Source of the DNA: an uncultured Chloroflexota bacterium
GTDB taxonomy: Bacteria; Chloroflexota; Chloroflexia; Thermomicrobiales; UBA6265
Assembly (NCBI GenBank): GCA_937901745.1
Contig: CALGSZ010000057.1
Span: 1 to 64,000, forward strand
DNA: 64,000 bases
Direction of reading: 5' to 3'
How positions within the stretch are numbered: position 1 is the first letter of the stretch; each line of letters starts with the position of its first letter. Shown here piece after piece: positions 47,396 to 59,499 of this stretch. The notes under the pieces are model-generated. The model was not told where the DNA came from. It searched no databases and saw only the letters and a program-made list of their open reading frames with translations. The position numbers and the translations under genes were made by a program.

Positions 47396-49105
47396 ATGAC
47401 GAAGCTCGGAGCGTTCACCTTTGTCCTGCATAGCCACCTGCCATACGCGCGGCAGGCGGGGATGTGGCCGCACGGGGAGGAGTGGGTCCACGAGGCGATC
47501 GCGGAGACGTATGTCCCGCTCCTCGACGCCCTCCACGACCTCGCCGACGAGGGTGTCCCGTTCGCGCTGACGATCGGCATCACGCCCATCCTCGCCGAGC
47601 AGCTTGCCGATCCGCTGATCGTCGATCACTTCGTGCACTACGCGGCGGAGCGGGCGGCTTGGGCGGCCAACGACGTCAAGCGCTTCGAGGAGGCGGGAGA
47701 CGCGCATATGCGCGATCTCGCCCGCTTCTATCACCACTTCTACGCGCGGACGTTGACGAGCTTCCGCGACCGGTATCGCAGCGACATCCTCGGCGCGTTC
47801 CGCGCGCTGCAGGACGCGGGCAAAGTGGAGGTCGCGACGTCGGCCGCGACGCATGGCTACCTTCCGCTCCTGTCCCGCGACTCCTCGATCTATGGGCAGC
47901 TCGCTATCGGCGTCGCCACCTATCAGCGACACTTCGGCCGGCGACCAACGGCGATCTGGCTGCCGGAATGTGCTTACCGGCCTGCCATCCTGGAGCAAGA
48001 GGACGGTAAGACTGTTCGCAGGCCAGGGCTGGAATCGTTCCTCGCCGGGCAGCAGCTCGAAGTCTTCTTCAGTGAGACGCACACGGTCGAAGGTGGAACG
48101 CCGGTCGGCAAGGCTGCTGGGGAAGCGATTGGCCCGTACGGCGCCGTGCCGCGGCGATACGCGCTGCAGGTCGTACCGGAGGCGACGGCCGAGCCCGGCA
48201 CGACCTACCAGGCATATTGGGTCGGCGATGCGCCGGGCCAGGTCGCGGTGTTGGCGCGCAACAACGAGACCGGGCAGCAAGTCTGGTCGGGAACCTTTGG
48301 CTATCCGGGCGATTACTGGTATCGCGAGTTCCATCGCAAAGACGGCATCTCCGGTCTCCAGTACTGGCGAATCACCGGCACCGGCGTCGATCTCGGGCAG
48401 AAGGCGCCATACGAGCCGGCGCGGGCGGCCGAGCGGGTTCAAGACCATGCCGACCACTTCGCCGCCCTGGTTCACAACCTCCTTCGCAAGTATCACGACG
48501 AGACAGGCCGGTTTGGCGTCATCTCCTCCGCTTACGACACCGAGCTTTTCGGTCACTGGTGGTTCGAAGGCGTGCAGTGGCTGAAGGAGGTTCTCAAACG
48601 GCTGGCGGCCAACGACGAGATCGAGCTGACGACTGCCTCCCGGTACATCGAGTCGCATCCGCCTGAGCGCGTGTTGGCGCTGCCGGAATCGAGCTGGGGC
48701 GCCGGCGGTGGCCATTTCACCTGGCTCAATGTTGATACCCAGTGGATGTGGCCGCCGATCCACGAGGCGGAGCGGCAGATGGAAGCGCTCGTCGCGCGAT
48801 TCCCCAACGCGGAGGGCGATCGGCTGGAGGTGCTCAATCAGGCCGCGCGTGAGCTCTTGCTCCTGCAAAGCAGCGACTGGCCGTTCCTGGTGACGACCGG
48901 GCAGGCGAAGGAGTACGCGGCGCAGCGCTTCACTGAGCACCTGGAGCGGTTCCAACAGCTTGGCAATTTGGCGGAGCGGGACGAGCTCAACGAAGGCGAC
49001 CGGCAATTCCTCGCCTCGTTGAAGGAGCGCGACAACCCCTTCCCGGACATTGACTACCGGGTCTTCGCGGCTCGCCAGGGCGATCCGGCCCCGCGCGAGG
49101 GCTAG
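47396..49105 (+). CDS. GH57 1,4-alpha-glucan branching enzyme
   Basis: A 569-residue GH57 enzyme that makes alpha-1,6 branches. FVLHSHLPYAR is the N-terminal motif, WLPECAY holds the nucleophile Glu191, and SAYDTELFGHWWFEG holds the acid/base Asp381. The pattern and the helical C-terminal domain match Thermus and archaeal GH57 branching enzymes (about 520-560 residues) rather than amylopullulanases. No GH13 GlgB is in the window, so it likely branches the glucan made by GlgE. GAGGAG precedes the ATG. Confidence 0.88.
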   Translation: MTKLGAFTFVLHSHLPYARQAGMWPHGEEWVHEAIAETYVPLLDALHDLADEGVPFALTIGITPILAEQLADPLIVDHFVHYAAERAAWAANDVKRFEEAGDAHMRDLARFYHHFYARTLTSFRDRYRSDILGAFRALQDAGKVEVATSAATHGYLPLLSRDSSIYGQLAIGVATYQRHFGRRPTAIWLPECAYRPAILEQEDGKTVRRPGLESFLAGQQLEVFFSETHTVEGGTPVGKAAGEAIGPYGAVPRRYALQVVPEATAEPGTTYQAYWVGDAPGQVAVLARNNETGQQVWSGTFGYPGDYWYREFHRKDGISGLQYWRITGTGVDLGQKAPYEPARAAERVQDHADHFAALVHNLLRKYHDETGRFGVISSAYDTELFGHWWFEGVQWLKEVLKRLAANDEIELTTASRYIESHPPERVLALPESSWGAGGGHFTWLNVDTQWMWPPIHEAERQMEALVARFPNAEGDRLEVLNQAARELLLLQSSDWPFLVTTGQAKEYAAQRFTEHLERFQQLGNLAERDELNEGDRQFLASLKERDNPFPDIDYRVFAARQGDPAPREG

Positions 49106-49117
49106 AGCGGCGGGCGT

Positions 49118-50616
49118 TCAGACGTACTTCAGGACGGACGCCAGGGGCAGCCTGAGCCAGTCCGGCCGGTTGTTGAGCTCGTAGTTGATCTCGTAGAGCG
49201 CCTTGTCCAGCTCCCAGGCCATCACGGCCTGGCGGATGTCATCGTCGGACGCTGGCAGATAGGGCGCGCCGCCGCGCCGAGATTCCGAGACGTACGCATT
49301 CAAGAACGCGCGCCGGGCAGCCCGCTCCCAGGCGATGAGCGCCGCACGTTGCGGTTGCCCGGAGGGTGAGGTGGCCACGCGCTCAGCCGCGCCGCGCGCG
49401 TAGGAGAACGAGCGCAGCATGCCCGCCACGTCTTTCAGTGGCGACGTTTTTGCTCGCCGCTCATGGATCGGCCGCCGCGGCTCGCCCTCGAAATCGAGGA
49501 TGACGAAGTCTCCGTCCGTCGTCCGCAGGGTTTGGCCCAAGTGGTAATCGCCGTGAACGCGAGTCTTGGCGCGGCCACGGAGCCGCTCATAGCCCGCTGT
49601 CTGCGCCCGCAACCGGGATTGTACTTGCAGGAACGTTTGGATCAGGTCTCGCGTCTCGCCGTCGACGTGCTCCAACTTCGCGGAGAGCGCGGCGGCCGTG
49701 GCCTCGATTGCCGACTCAGTGGCCTGTGCCCACCGGCGAACATCGTCCGCCGTGATCGTCTCGGGAGCGAGGGCCGGGTCCCAAGGGGCGTTCGAGAGGG
49801 CCAGGTGAAGCTGAGCGGTCAGCTCGCCAAGCCGGCGCGGCGCCTCGACGTCCGCCGACTCGGGCTCCGTCAGGCTCCGCACGACAAAGGACCAGCCGTC
49901 GCCGATATTTTCAACGAACTCCTGCGCCACCGCGAGGGAATACGGCTCACCTCCATTCGGGACATAGGTGCAGGTGCCCAGGAGGGCGGGGGTGTGGCGA
50001 AAGCCGCCGCGCGTCGTCAGGAATCGGCCAAGTTCCGCTTCCGGGTTGAGGCCGGGCTGGACGCGCCGGAAGACTTTCAGGATGACAGCCGTCCCGTACA
50101 CGATTGACGTATTGCTTTGCTCGGCGGCGGAGACGCGCGTCTCCGCCCCACGTGCCCGGTCCACCGCATCAAGCGATGAGCCTGCTGACGCGGCGATCGG
50201 CTCCCAGACGAACTTGCCGCTTGTCCCGGTGAATGAAGCTCCCGCGTCGAGCTGGTCCAGCAGCCAGCGATGCACCGAGCGGTCGGTGAGAGCGTCGCTC
50301 ACGGTCCAGCGCTCGCCGCCGGCTTCGATCTCCGCGAGCGGCTCGGTTGCGGCCGCTTTGGAGATGAGGAGCGGCGCGAAGTAGTCGGCCGGCTCGCCGG
50401 CGTCGAAGGCGACGGAGAGGAGCGCGAGCGCCAGGTATCCCTCAGCAACCGGGACAATGCTCACGTCGCGCAGGGTGACGCCCGTGATGGTCCGCGACTT
50501 GTCGCCGAACCACCGGCGGGATGGCAAGAACGCCGGCAGGGCCTCCTCCACGAGGCGAGGTAATGCGGCCTGGAGTCGTTCCCGGTCGAGTTGTTCGGAG
50601 AGCGTGAGACGGACGG

Positions 50617-50620
<4 letters not shown>
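49118..50620 (-). CDS. Maltokinase (Mak/Pep2 type)
   Basis: A 500-residue kinase that makes maltose-1-phosphate. The aminoglycoside-kinase-like core shows TRVHGDYHLGQTLRT (catalytic loop with Asp) and FVILDFEGEPRRPIHERRAKTSPLKDVAGMLRSFSYA (metal-binding Asp). The N-terminal beta domain has LPSRRWFGDKSR. The start overlaps the treS stop by four bases (ATGA), the typical TreS-Pep2 pairing of the GlgE route; in many Actinobacteria the two are fused or coupled. Confidence 0.92.
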
Positions 50621-52278
<1,658 letters not shown>

Positions 52279-52525
52279 AAAGTCAGAACCCCGCTACGTC
52301 TCCCGTACGAGATCCAGGCCGGTTTGCGACTCGGCCCAGATACGGCAAAGGCGGACCCAGACGTCCGCCATCCGATCGCTACGCGGCAGAGCGCCGCGGT
52401 GCTATGCGGCCGTGAATTATGACGCGGCGTTGTGGGTTCTGCACGGGCGTCGCGCGTGTCAATGCATCCCGCTTCATCATCGGTGATGAGGGGTCAGCAT
52501 CGGGGCATAGCGGGCATCTGCGGCA

Positions 52526-53641
52526 TCATCCGGCGGCGCCCTGAAGAATCGCTTTCATGACCCGGCCGGCGGCGACGTCCGACAGCGCCTGGTTCACCTC
52601 CGCCAGGGGATAGGGCGTGATGAGGCGCGCGAGATCGAAGCGGGCCGCAAGCTGCGGAAGGGACTGGAGATAGCCGAGGTAATGCGCCTCGGCGAAGGCC
52701 CACGAGCCGTAGACCTGGAGCTGCTTGCGAGTGATGACGTGCGGGTTGATCGGCGTGGTGCCGCGGTCGGTGTACTGACCCAAGACGAGGTAGCGGCCGT
52801 TGCGCCGGGCATACTCGAACCCCTCCGGGACGGCCTCCGGCACGCCGGTGCACTCGAGCACCGCATCGGCGCCGCGTCCGGCGGGCGTCTGGGACAGGAC
52901 CCACGCGATGCGTTCCTTCGGATCGGTCACGGTGAAGATGTCGAGATAGACATCTCCGACGCCGAGCTCGCGCGCGAGGTCGAGCCGGCCAGCGGGGCCG
53001 CCGACGAGGATGACCTTCGCCGCGCCCGCGAGATGCGCGTACATCGCGGCCGCCATCCCGACCGGACCGCTCCCCTGTACGACGATCGTCTCGCCCGGAT
53101 TGACGCGAACGATGTCGAGCACACCGTGGACGGCGGTTGGTCCGGCGCAGCCGAGCGAGATGGCCTGCTCGGGCGTGACTCCGTCCGGGAGCCGGAAGAC
53201 AGCGGATCCTGGCTGGAGATAGACATAATCTCCCCATCCGCCGGAGAGCCGTGGCCACTCGTCGAACCGCTGATTGATGCCATAGATCTTCCGATCCGCA
53301 CAGAGCGTCCGCTCCCGCTCGATCACGCACCAGTAGCACCGTCCGCAGGGGATCGAGGAGGCCCAGGCGATGAGATCGCCTTCGCGCAGGGGCTGGCCGG
53401 TGAAATCGGCCGTCACCCGCTCGCCCAGCTTCCAAACGCGGCCGACAGCCTCGTGCCCGAGGACGACCGGCGTCGGGATCGGCAGGTTGCCGTGCGAGAG
53501 GTGGACATCGGTGCCGCAGATTCCGCCGTAGATGACCTGCGCGACGATCGCGTCCGGCTCCGGATCGGGAACCTCAGCTTCCTCGATCGTCAACGGCTCA
53601 TTGAACGCTCGCAAAACGGCCGCGCGGCTTATCGTCGCCAT
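52526..53641 (-). CDS. Zinc-binding MDR alcohol dehydrogenase
   Basis: A 371-residue medium-chain dehydrogenase. IYGGICGTDVHLSHG (catalytic zinc Cys), VVLGHEAVGRVWKLG (zinc His-Glu), ASSIPCGRCYWC with ERERTLC (structural zinc Cys set) and the cofactor loop VQGSGPVGMAAAMYAHL are clear. It lies between treS and glgE on the same strand, but a 184-base gap separates it from glgE. Substrate unknown; sugar alcohols or polyols are possible. Confidence 0.9.
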   Translation of the reverse strand: MATISRAAVLRAFNEPLTIEEAEVPDPEPDAIVAQVIYGGICGTDVHLSHGNLPIPTPVVLGHEAVGRVWKLGERVTADFTGQPLREGDLIAWASSIPCGRCYWCVIERERTLCADRKIYGINQRFDEWPRLSGGWGDYVYLQPGSAVFRLPDGVTPEQAISLGCAGPTAVHGVLDIVRVNPGETIVVQGSGPVGMAAAMYAHLAGAAKVILVGGPAGRLDLARELGVGDVYLDIFTVTDPKERIAWVLSQTPAGRGADAVLECTGVPEAVPEGFEYARRNGRYLVLGQYTDRGTTPINPHVITRKQLQVYGSWAFAEAHYLGYLQSLPQLAARFDLARLITPYPLAEVNQALSDVAAGRVMKAILQGAAG

Positions 53642-53825
53642 TGCTTTCTTGTAACCTCCGTTCGATCGGCTCCGTGCTCTCTGGGACCGGCATTATCGCC
53701 GCCTGGCCGTGGCGCGGCATCTCCCCGGTGTCCGCTCCTTGTCTCTGGTCAGGCGAGGCACGCGCTACGGTCTCCAGATGGTCGCATCGTGACTCCTCGT
53801 TTTCGGCTCGGTCCCGTCATCGCCG

Positions 53826-55853
53826 TTAGCACGTCTCGACGTAGTCAACGTGCTGCCACCGGGTGAGGTGGAAGATGTGCGCGGGCTCGACATGGGGATC
53901 GAGCCGGACGTACTGAGATCCGCCGGTCCACATGTACGTCGCTCCGTTGATCAGGTCGGTCGCGCGGTATTGCTCCCCCTCGGGAATCCCAAGCTCGTGG
54001 AGCGGGAAGTGGATCATCGTCTCGTGCGGCTGGAACGGGTCGAGATTGACGACGACGAGGATGACATCGGACTTGTCTGGCGTCGTCTTGGCGTAGCACA
54101 GGATGTTGTCGTCGTCCGCCCAGTAGAAGCGGAGGTTGTCGTACTCGTGGAGGGCGGGGTGCTCGCGGCGGATGCTATTGATCTTGGCGACGAAATCCTT
54201 GATGTTCCCCGGCCGGTCCCAATCCCAGACCTTGTACTCGTACTTCTCGGAGTTGAGGTACTCCTCCTTGCCGGGGACGGCAGTGTTCTCGCAAAGCTCG
54301 TAGCCGCTGTACATCCCGTAGACGGAGGAGAGCGTCGCGGCGAGGACGAGGCGCATCTTGAACGCGGGGCGTCCGCCTACCTGGAGGATGTACGGCAGGA
54401 TGTCCGGCGTGTTCACGAAGAGGTTGCCGCGCAAATACTCCTTGACTTCGGTCTGCGTCAACTCCGTGAAGTACTCGATGATTTCGTGCTTGAAGTTCCG
54501 CCAGGTGAAGTAGGTGTAGGACTGGGTGAAGCCAGCCTTGGCGAGTGCCTTCATCACCTTCGGGCGGGTGAACGCCTCGGAGAGGAAGATGGTATCCGGG
54601 TGTTCGCGCTGAACCTCGCGAATGAGCCACTCCCAGAAGATCGTCGGTTTGGTATGTGGGTTATCAACCCGGAAAATCTTGACGCCCTGCTCGATCCAGA
54701 ACAGGATGATGCGCCGCATCTCGAGCCAAAGGTTCCGCCAATCCGGCGTGTTGAAGTTGATTGGGTAGATGTCCTCGTACTTCTTGGGCGGGTTCTCCGC
54801 GTACTTGATCGTCCCGTCTGGCCGGATGTGGAACCACTCCGGGTGCTCCTTGACCCACGGATGGTCCGGCGAGGCTTGGATCGCGAAGTCGAGGGCGATC
54901 TCGAGTCCATGGGCGCGGGCAGCCGCGACGAGCCGGCGAAAATCCTCCAGCGTGCCGAGGCTCGGCTCGATCGCATCGTGTCCGCCGAGCTCGTTGCCAA
55001 TCGCGTAGGGGACGCCTGGATCGTCCGGTCCGGCGTTGAGCGTGTTGTTGCGCCCCTTACGGTTCGTACGCCCAATCGGATGGATCGGCGGGAAGTAGAG
55101 GACATCGAAGCCCATTGCCGCGATATCGGGCAGGCGCTCGATCACGTCATCGAAGGTGCCGCTGCGGCCCGGGACCTTGCCGGCGGAGCGGGGAAAGAGC
55201 TCGTACCAAGCGCCGTAACGCGCCCGCACGCGGTCGACGACGACCTCTAGCTCCTTGCCGTAGACGGCGCCGCCGGCGCGTGAGCGGTACCGCCGCATCA
55301 GCGCCTCCAGCCGGTCGGAGAGCATGATCGCAACCGACTCTGCCTGGTTGGACGCAGCGTCCGCCTCGGAGAGGATCGAGGCCAGCACTTCGGCATCGGC
55401 GCCGGCTCGAGTCATCGCCTCTTCGACCAAGAGCCGCCCCTCAACGAGCTCCGTGCGCACGTCGAGGCCCGCGTCGTGCTTCTTCTTCAGCTCATCGCGC
55501 CACGTTGCGAAGTAATCCGGGAAGGCCTCGATGGTGTAGCGATACCGAGTGTTCTCCGTGAGCGGGAAGGAGCCGCGCCACCGGTCGTTGTCGTAGTGCT
55601 CCATCTCGACTTCGGACCACTGCTCCTCGTCCCACCGCCGGTAGCGCACTACTGCCGCGATCTTGTCGTGCCCATCCTTGAAGATGTCCGCCCAGACCTC
55701 GAGTACGTCGCCGACTTCTCGCTTGACGGGATAGCGGCCGCAGTCCAGCTCCGGCCAGACGTTTTCGATAATGACGCTGCTCGGTGGAGCGTCGGTGGCG
55801 GGGAGCGTCACGGTCGCCTCGCGGGCACCGACTAGGTCGGTGGGTGCAGTCAT
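53826..55853 (-). CDS. glgE: Alpha-1,4-glucan:maltose-1-phosphate maltosyltransferase
   Basis: A 675-residue GH13_3 enzyme that extends alpha-glucan with maltose-1-phosphate. IENVWPELDCGRYPVKREVGD is the usual N-terminus; FRVDNPHTKP holds the nucleophile Asp and IFLSEAFTRPKVM the acid/base Glu; IHPIGRTNRKGRNN is the maltose-phosphate loop. ATG 55853 has GGAGG six bases upstream. With treS and maltokinase the full GlgE route from trehalose is present here. Confidence 0.95.
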   Translation of the reverse strand: MTAPTDLVGAREATVTLPATDAPPSSVIIENVWPELDCGRYPVKREVGDVLEVWADIFKDGHDKIAAVVRYRRWDEEQWSEVEMEHYDNDRWRGSFPLTENTRYRYTIEAFPDYFATWRDELKKKHDAGLDVRTELVEGRLLVEEAMTRAGADAEVLASILSEADAASNQAESVAIMLSDRLEALMRRYRSRAGGAVYGKELEVVVDRVRARYGAWYELFPRSAGKVPGRSGTFDDVIERLPDIAAMGFDVLYFPPIHPIGRTNRKGRNNTLNAGPDDPGVPYAIGNELGGHDAIEPSLGTLEDFRRLVAAARAHGLEIALDFAIQASPDHPWVKEHPEWFHIRPDGTIKYAENPPKKYEDIYPINFNTPDWRNLWLEMRRIILFWIEQGVKIFRVDNPHTKPTIFWEWLIREVQREHPDTIFLSEAFTRPKVMKALAKAGFTQSYTYFTWRNFKHEIIEYFTELTQTEVKEYLRGNLFVNTPDILPYILQVGGRPAFKMRLVLAATLSSVYGMYSGYELCENTAVPGKEEYLNSEKYEYKVWDWDRPGNIKDFVAKINSIRREHPALHEYDNLRFYWADDDNILCYAKTTPDKSDVILVVVNLDPFQPHETMIHFPLHELGIPEGEQYRATDLINGATYMWTGGSQYVRLDPHVEPAHIFHLTRWQHVDYVETC

Positions 55854-56007
55854 CACTGGCCTCCACGGTTGCGCCGGCGGCGATGAAACGGTGCGCGACC
55901 CCTTGTCGCGAGGGGGTCACTCGACCGAGGATAGCGATGGGCGAAAGGGGCGACAAGCCGCGACCCACGCCCAGGTTGCACGATACACCAGCGAGTTAGG
56001 CTGCCTA

Positions 56008-56601
56008 ATGAGCGCTTCACCCTTGACTCCCGACCCAGCAAGTGGCCGACGAGCACCGCGTTGGGTCTGGCCCGTCGTCATCATCGGCATCCTGGCCGTC
56101 ATCGCGGTCGCCGCCACCTGGGATCAGGAGTGGCTGGGCGGCGAGCCTGACGCCGGCACGCCACCACCGGCCGCCGCTGATTTCACGGAGGAGGAGCGCA
56201 CGTTCTATGCCTATGTCGGGCCCCGCTTGCGCGATTTGGCAGCCGAGGCGCAAGCGGCCGAAGAGTTGGGCCGGAACAAGAGCCGCAATCTCCTCGCGTT
56301 CCAGCGGCACGGGCGGCGGATCGACGATCTCGGCGACGAGATTGACGACTATCTGGAAGAGCATCCCACGCCGGCACGGTTTGCCTCTGCCATGGCTCTC
56401 TACGAGCGTGGCATCGCGGCGACGCGACACGCGATGGACCACGCGCAATCGGGCTTCTTGACCCTCAACTGGGACCGGGTGGCGACGGCGATCCCGATCA
56501 TGGGCAATGGCGCTCGGGACCTTGCCGACGCGCTCGCCATGCTCGAGAGCGAGGCGGGAGAACCGGAGCTGGCCACGCCGACCGGAACGCCCTCGTCGTA
56601 A
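56008..56601 (+). CDS. Membrane-anchored helical protein of unknown function
   Basis: A 197-residue protein with an N-terminal anchor (WVWPVVIIGILAVIAVAATW, about 19-38), a short acidic linker, and a helical domain (about 55-185, with DLAAEAQAAEELGRNKSRNLLAFQRHGRRIDDLGDEID). The tail is Thr/Pro-rich. No family recognised. Divergent from glgE. The Shine-Dalgarno site is weak, so the start is less certain. Confidence 0.6.
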   Translation: MSASPLTPDPASGRRAPRWVWPVVIIGILAVIAVAATWDQEWLGGEPDAGTPPPAAADFTEEERTFYAYVGPRLRDLAAEAQAAEELGRNKSRNLLAFQRHGRRIDDLGDEIDDYLEEHPTPARFASAMALYERGIAATRHAMDHAQSGFLTLNWDRVATAIPIMGNGARDLADALAMLESEAGEPELATPTGTPSS

Positions 56602-56693
56602 TCTTCCTCGCGCATCGCGGTTTGACCTCGAAGTTCGCAACCGGCATCATCGGGCGGGGGTAGGCACGAACGATCGCGCGAGGGAGGGAGGGC

Positions 56694-58892
56694 TTGGAGA
56701 GCGGAAGCCAGCTCGGTGTGACGGAGCGACGAGTCGTTCGCCCCGGCAAACCGTACCCTCTCGGCGCGCATTGGGACGGGAGCGGCACGAACTTCGCGCT
56801 GCTGTCCGCCCACGCCACGGCGGTAACCCTCTGCCTCTTCGATACCGCATCCGGCCGCGAGGAGCGAATTCCCCTTCCGAGTCGCACGGGTCATGTCTGG
56901 CACGGCTACGTCCCGGGCGTTGGTCCTGGGCAGCGCTACGGCTTTCGCGTTGACGGGCCGTATGACCCCAATGCCGGGCACCGGTTCAACCCGCACAAGC
57001 TCGTCCTCGACCCATACGCGCGGGCGGTTGACGGCACCGTCGATTGGCAAGGTCCGGTGTGGGGTTACCGCCGCGATTGGGAGCTGAACGACCTCGAGAT
57101 GGACGAGGCCGACGATGCCGCGTTCGTTCCCAAAGGTGTCGTGATCGACCCCAGGTTCGAGTGGGAAGACGACCAGCGCCCGGAAATCCCCTGGAGCCGG
57201 ACGATCATCTATGAAGCCCATGTCAAAGGCATGACCGCGCGGCATCCTGAGGTGCCGCCCGAGCTGCGTGGCACCTACGCTGGTCTCGCGCACCCGGCCA
57301 TCATCGAGCATTTGCGGCAGCTCGGCGTCACCACGATCGAGCTCATGCCCGTCCACGCGTTCGTAGATGACGACTTCCTCGTCGAGCGCGGTCTTCGCAA
57401 CTACTGGGGATACAGTCCGCTCGCGTACTTCGCGCCGGAAGGACGATATGCGAGCCGGGGCACCGGCGGCGAGCAGGTCGCCGAGTTCAAGGCAATGGTC
57501 AAGGCGCTGCACGCGGCCGGCTTCGAGGTGCTGCTGGATGTGGTTTACAACCACACTTGCGAGGGGAATCACCTGGGGCCGACGCTGTCGTTTCGCGGAA
57601 TCGATAATCGCACTTACTACCGGCTGTTCCCGGAGCACGCGCGGTTCTACCAGGACCTCACTGGCACCGGAAACACCATCGCCGCGTATCTGCCGCCCGT
57701 CTTGCGGCTGATCGCCGATTCGCTCCGGTATTGGGTCGAGGAGATGCACGTTGACGGCTTCCGCTTCGACCTGGCGCCGGTGCTGGGCCGCGACCCCAAC
57801 GACTTCGATCCGTATGCCGCCTTTTTCGACATCGTCTACCAGGATCCGGTCCTCGCCAGGGTGAAGTTGATCGCCGAGCCCTGGGACCTCGGCCATAGCG
57901 GGTACCAGGTCGGCAACTTCCCGGTGGGCTGGGCGGAGTGGAACGACCGGTTTCGGGACGCGGCGCGTGCCTTCTGGCTCGGGCATCGCCGCGATGTTGG
58001 CGAGCTTGCGCTACGGCTGTCCGGCTCTCCTGATCTCTTCGGCCGTGGGTGGCGCGGACCGCAGGCAAGCATCAACCATGTCACCGCGCACGACGGGTTC
58101 ACGCTCGAAGATCTTGTCTCGTACAACTGCAAGCACAACGAGGCGAATGGCGAAGAGAACCGCGACGGCTCGGACCACAACCTCTCGTTCAATCATGGCG
58201 TGGAGGGGCCAACCGACGACCCGGCGATTCTCGCGATCCGCGACCGGCAGAAGCGGAATCTTCTCGCCACGCTCCTGCTCAGTCGCGGCGTGCCGATGAT
58301 TTGCCACGGGGACGAGATCGGCCGCACGCAGCGGGGGAACAATAACGCCTATTGCCAGGACAATGAGATAAGCTGGCTCGACTGGGATCTCGATGAGCGG
58401 GCGACGTCGCTCTTGGAGTTCACGCGCCGGCTGATTGCCGTCCGGACTCGATACCCGGCGCTCAGCCTGGGAGTCGCCGATGGGAATCCGGCGCACGGCC
58501 ATGGCGAGAGCGGCATGCGCTGGTTCCGGCCCGATGGCCATGAGATGACGTCGGACGACTGGGCTCACCCGACGCGTTTGGCAATCATGATGAGCGTTTT
58601 CGCAACGTCCGAGGCGCTGGATGAGCGGGACGGTCCAACGCCAGGAGAGGTGCTCTTACTCCTGATCAACGGAGAGGCGCACCACCAAGACTTCCACCTG
58701 CCCGCGCATGATGCGCGGGAAGACAGGTGGGAAGTTCTCTTGGAGACGTCCAGTTTGGGTGGCGTGGAGCCGCCGGCGCGAGTCGCCGCGGGGGGGATGG
58801 TGACGCTCGCGGACCGGTCGCTCGCCCTCTATCGAGCAGCTGCCGGTCCGCGAGCGGAGCAGTCGAATTCGGAATCCGAGAGAGGAAACTAG
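56694..58892 (+). CDS. glgX: Glycogen debranching enzyme GlgX
   Basis: A 732-residue GH13_11 isoamylase-type enzyme that removes alpha-1,6 side chains. N-terminal CBM48 region (YPLGAHWDGSGTNFALLSAHATAV), then LRNYWGYSPLAYFAPEGRYAS, GFEVLLDVVYNHTCEGNHLGPTLSF, VDGFRFDLAPVLGR (nucleophile Asp) and KLIAEPWDLG (acid/base Glu). TTG start after GGGAGGGAGGGC. It ends in a short overlap with the convergent MarR gene. It complements MalQ and the GH57 enzyme. Confidence 0.95.
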   Translation: MESGSQLGVTERRVVRPGKPYPLGAHWDGSGTNFALLSAHATAVTLCLFDTASGREERIPLPSRTGHVWHGYVPGVGPGQRYGFRVDGPYDPNAGHRFNPHKLVLDPYARAVDGTVDWQGPVWGYRRDWELNDLEMDEADDAAFVPKGVVIDPRFEWEDDQRPEIPWSRTIIYEAHVKGMTARHPEVPPELRGTYAGLAHPAIIEHLRQLGVTTIELMPVHAFVDDDFLVERGLRNYWGYSPLAYFAPEGRYASRGTGGEQVAEFKAMVKALHAAGFEVLLDVVYNHTCEGNHLGPTLSFRGIDNRTYYRLFPEHARFYQDLTGTGNTIAAYLPPVLRLIADSLRYWVEEMHVDGFRFDLAPVLGRDPNDFDPYAAFFDIVYQDPVLARVKLIAEPWDLGHSGYQVGNFPVGWAEWNDRFRDAARAFWLGHRRDVGELALRLSGSPDLFGRGWRGPQASINHVTAHDGFTLEDLVSYNCKHNEANGEENRDGSDHNLSFNHGVEGPTDDPAILAIRDRQKRNLLATLLLSRGVPMICHGDEIGRTQRGNNNAYCQDNEISWLDWDLDERATSLLEFTRRLIAVRTRYPALSLGVADGNPAHGHGESGMRWFRPDGHEMTSDDWAHPTRLAIMMSVFATSEALDERDGPTPGEVLLLLINGEAHHQDFHLPAHDAREDRWEVLLETSSLGGVEPPARVAAGGMVTLADRSLALYRAAAGPRAEQSNSESERGN

Positions 58893-59479
58893 TTCAGAGA
58901 GGTCGCCCGCTCATCGGAGCCGTTCGGGCTGTCACACCCGAGCGGGATCAGGGAGAGAAGCTGGCGGAGCCGCTCGGCTTGCAGCGGGCTCATGTCGCCC
59001 AGCAGCGCGGCGAGGCGGCGACGGTAGGCCTCTCCGAGCTCGTTGAGGAGGCGTGTTCCGACAGGAGTCAGCCGGGCCAGCACCATCCGCCGGTCGTCGG
59101 GGTGAGCCTGGCGCTCGACCCAACCCTGGCGGGTCAGGATGTCGACGTACAGCGTGGCGGTGCGCCGGGCGACCGCGAGGCGCCGGGCGAGCTCGGACGG
59201 CGCCAGGCCGCGCGGACCTGCTGCCTCCAGCTCCAGCAGGGCGAAGAACGCGCCGGCAGTCAGATCGAGATCGGCCAAGGCATCAACCGCGGCGCGATCG
59301 AGCGCGCAAGAAGTTCGCATCAGTTCGCGGAACGCGGAGAAGCGAGCCGATTCATCGGCCTCTTGGTCGATCTCCAGCGTTCGCTTCGGTGGAGCGAGCC
59401 ATCCTGGATGGACGGCACGAGCGGTTCGCTCGAGACGCGCCGGCGAAGTTCGCTCCGGGGCTGGTGCCATCGTGTTCAT
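58889..59479 (-). CDS. MarR family transcriptional regulator
   Basis: A 196-residue winged-helix regulator. LLELEAAGPRGLAPSELARRLAVARRTATLYVDILTRQGWVERQAHPDDRRMVLARLTPVGTRLL is the DNA-binding core with the DxRxxxxxLT wing. The N-terminal region before it (about 1-70) is longer than in short MarR proteins. ATG 59479 follows GGAG closely; GTG 59491 is in frame. A palindrome overlaps the start and suggests autoregulation. Confidence 0.88.
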   Translation of the reverse strand: MNTMAPAPERTSPARLERTARAVHPGWLAPPKRTLEIDQEADESARFSAFRELMRTSCALDRAAVDALADLDLTAGAFFALLELEAAGPRGLAPSELARRLAVARRTATLYVDILTRQGWVERQAHPDDRRMVLARLTPVGTRLLNELGEAYRRRLAALLGDMSPLQAERLRQLLSLIPLGCDSPNGSDERATSLN

Positions 59480-59499
59480 GCAACGCTCCACTCTTGCAT
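59478..59499. promoter_or_regulatory. Candidate MarR operator
   Basis: ATGCAA (59478-59483) and TTGCAT (59494-59499) form a perfect inverted repeat with a ten-base centre, covering the marR ribosome site and start codon. Confidence 0.45.

Noticed and set aside
53850..55250. 466-codon plus-strand open frame
   Set aside because: It is antisense to glgE and rich in Val, Glu and Asp with no motif.
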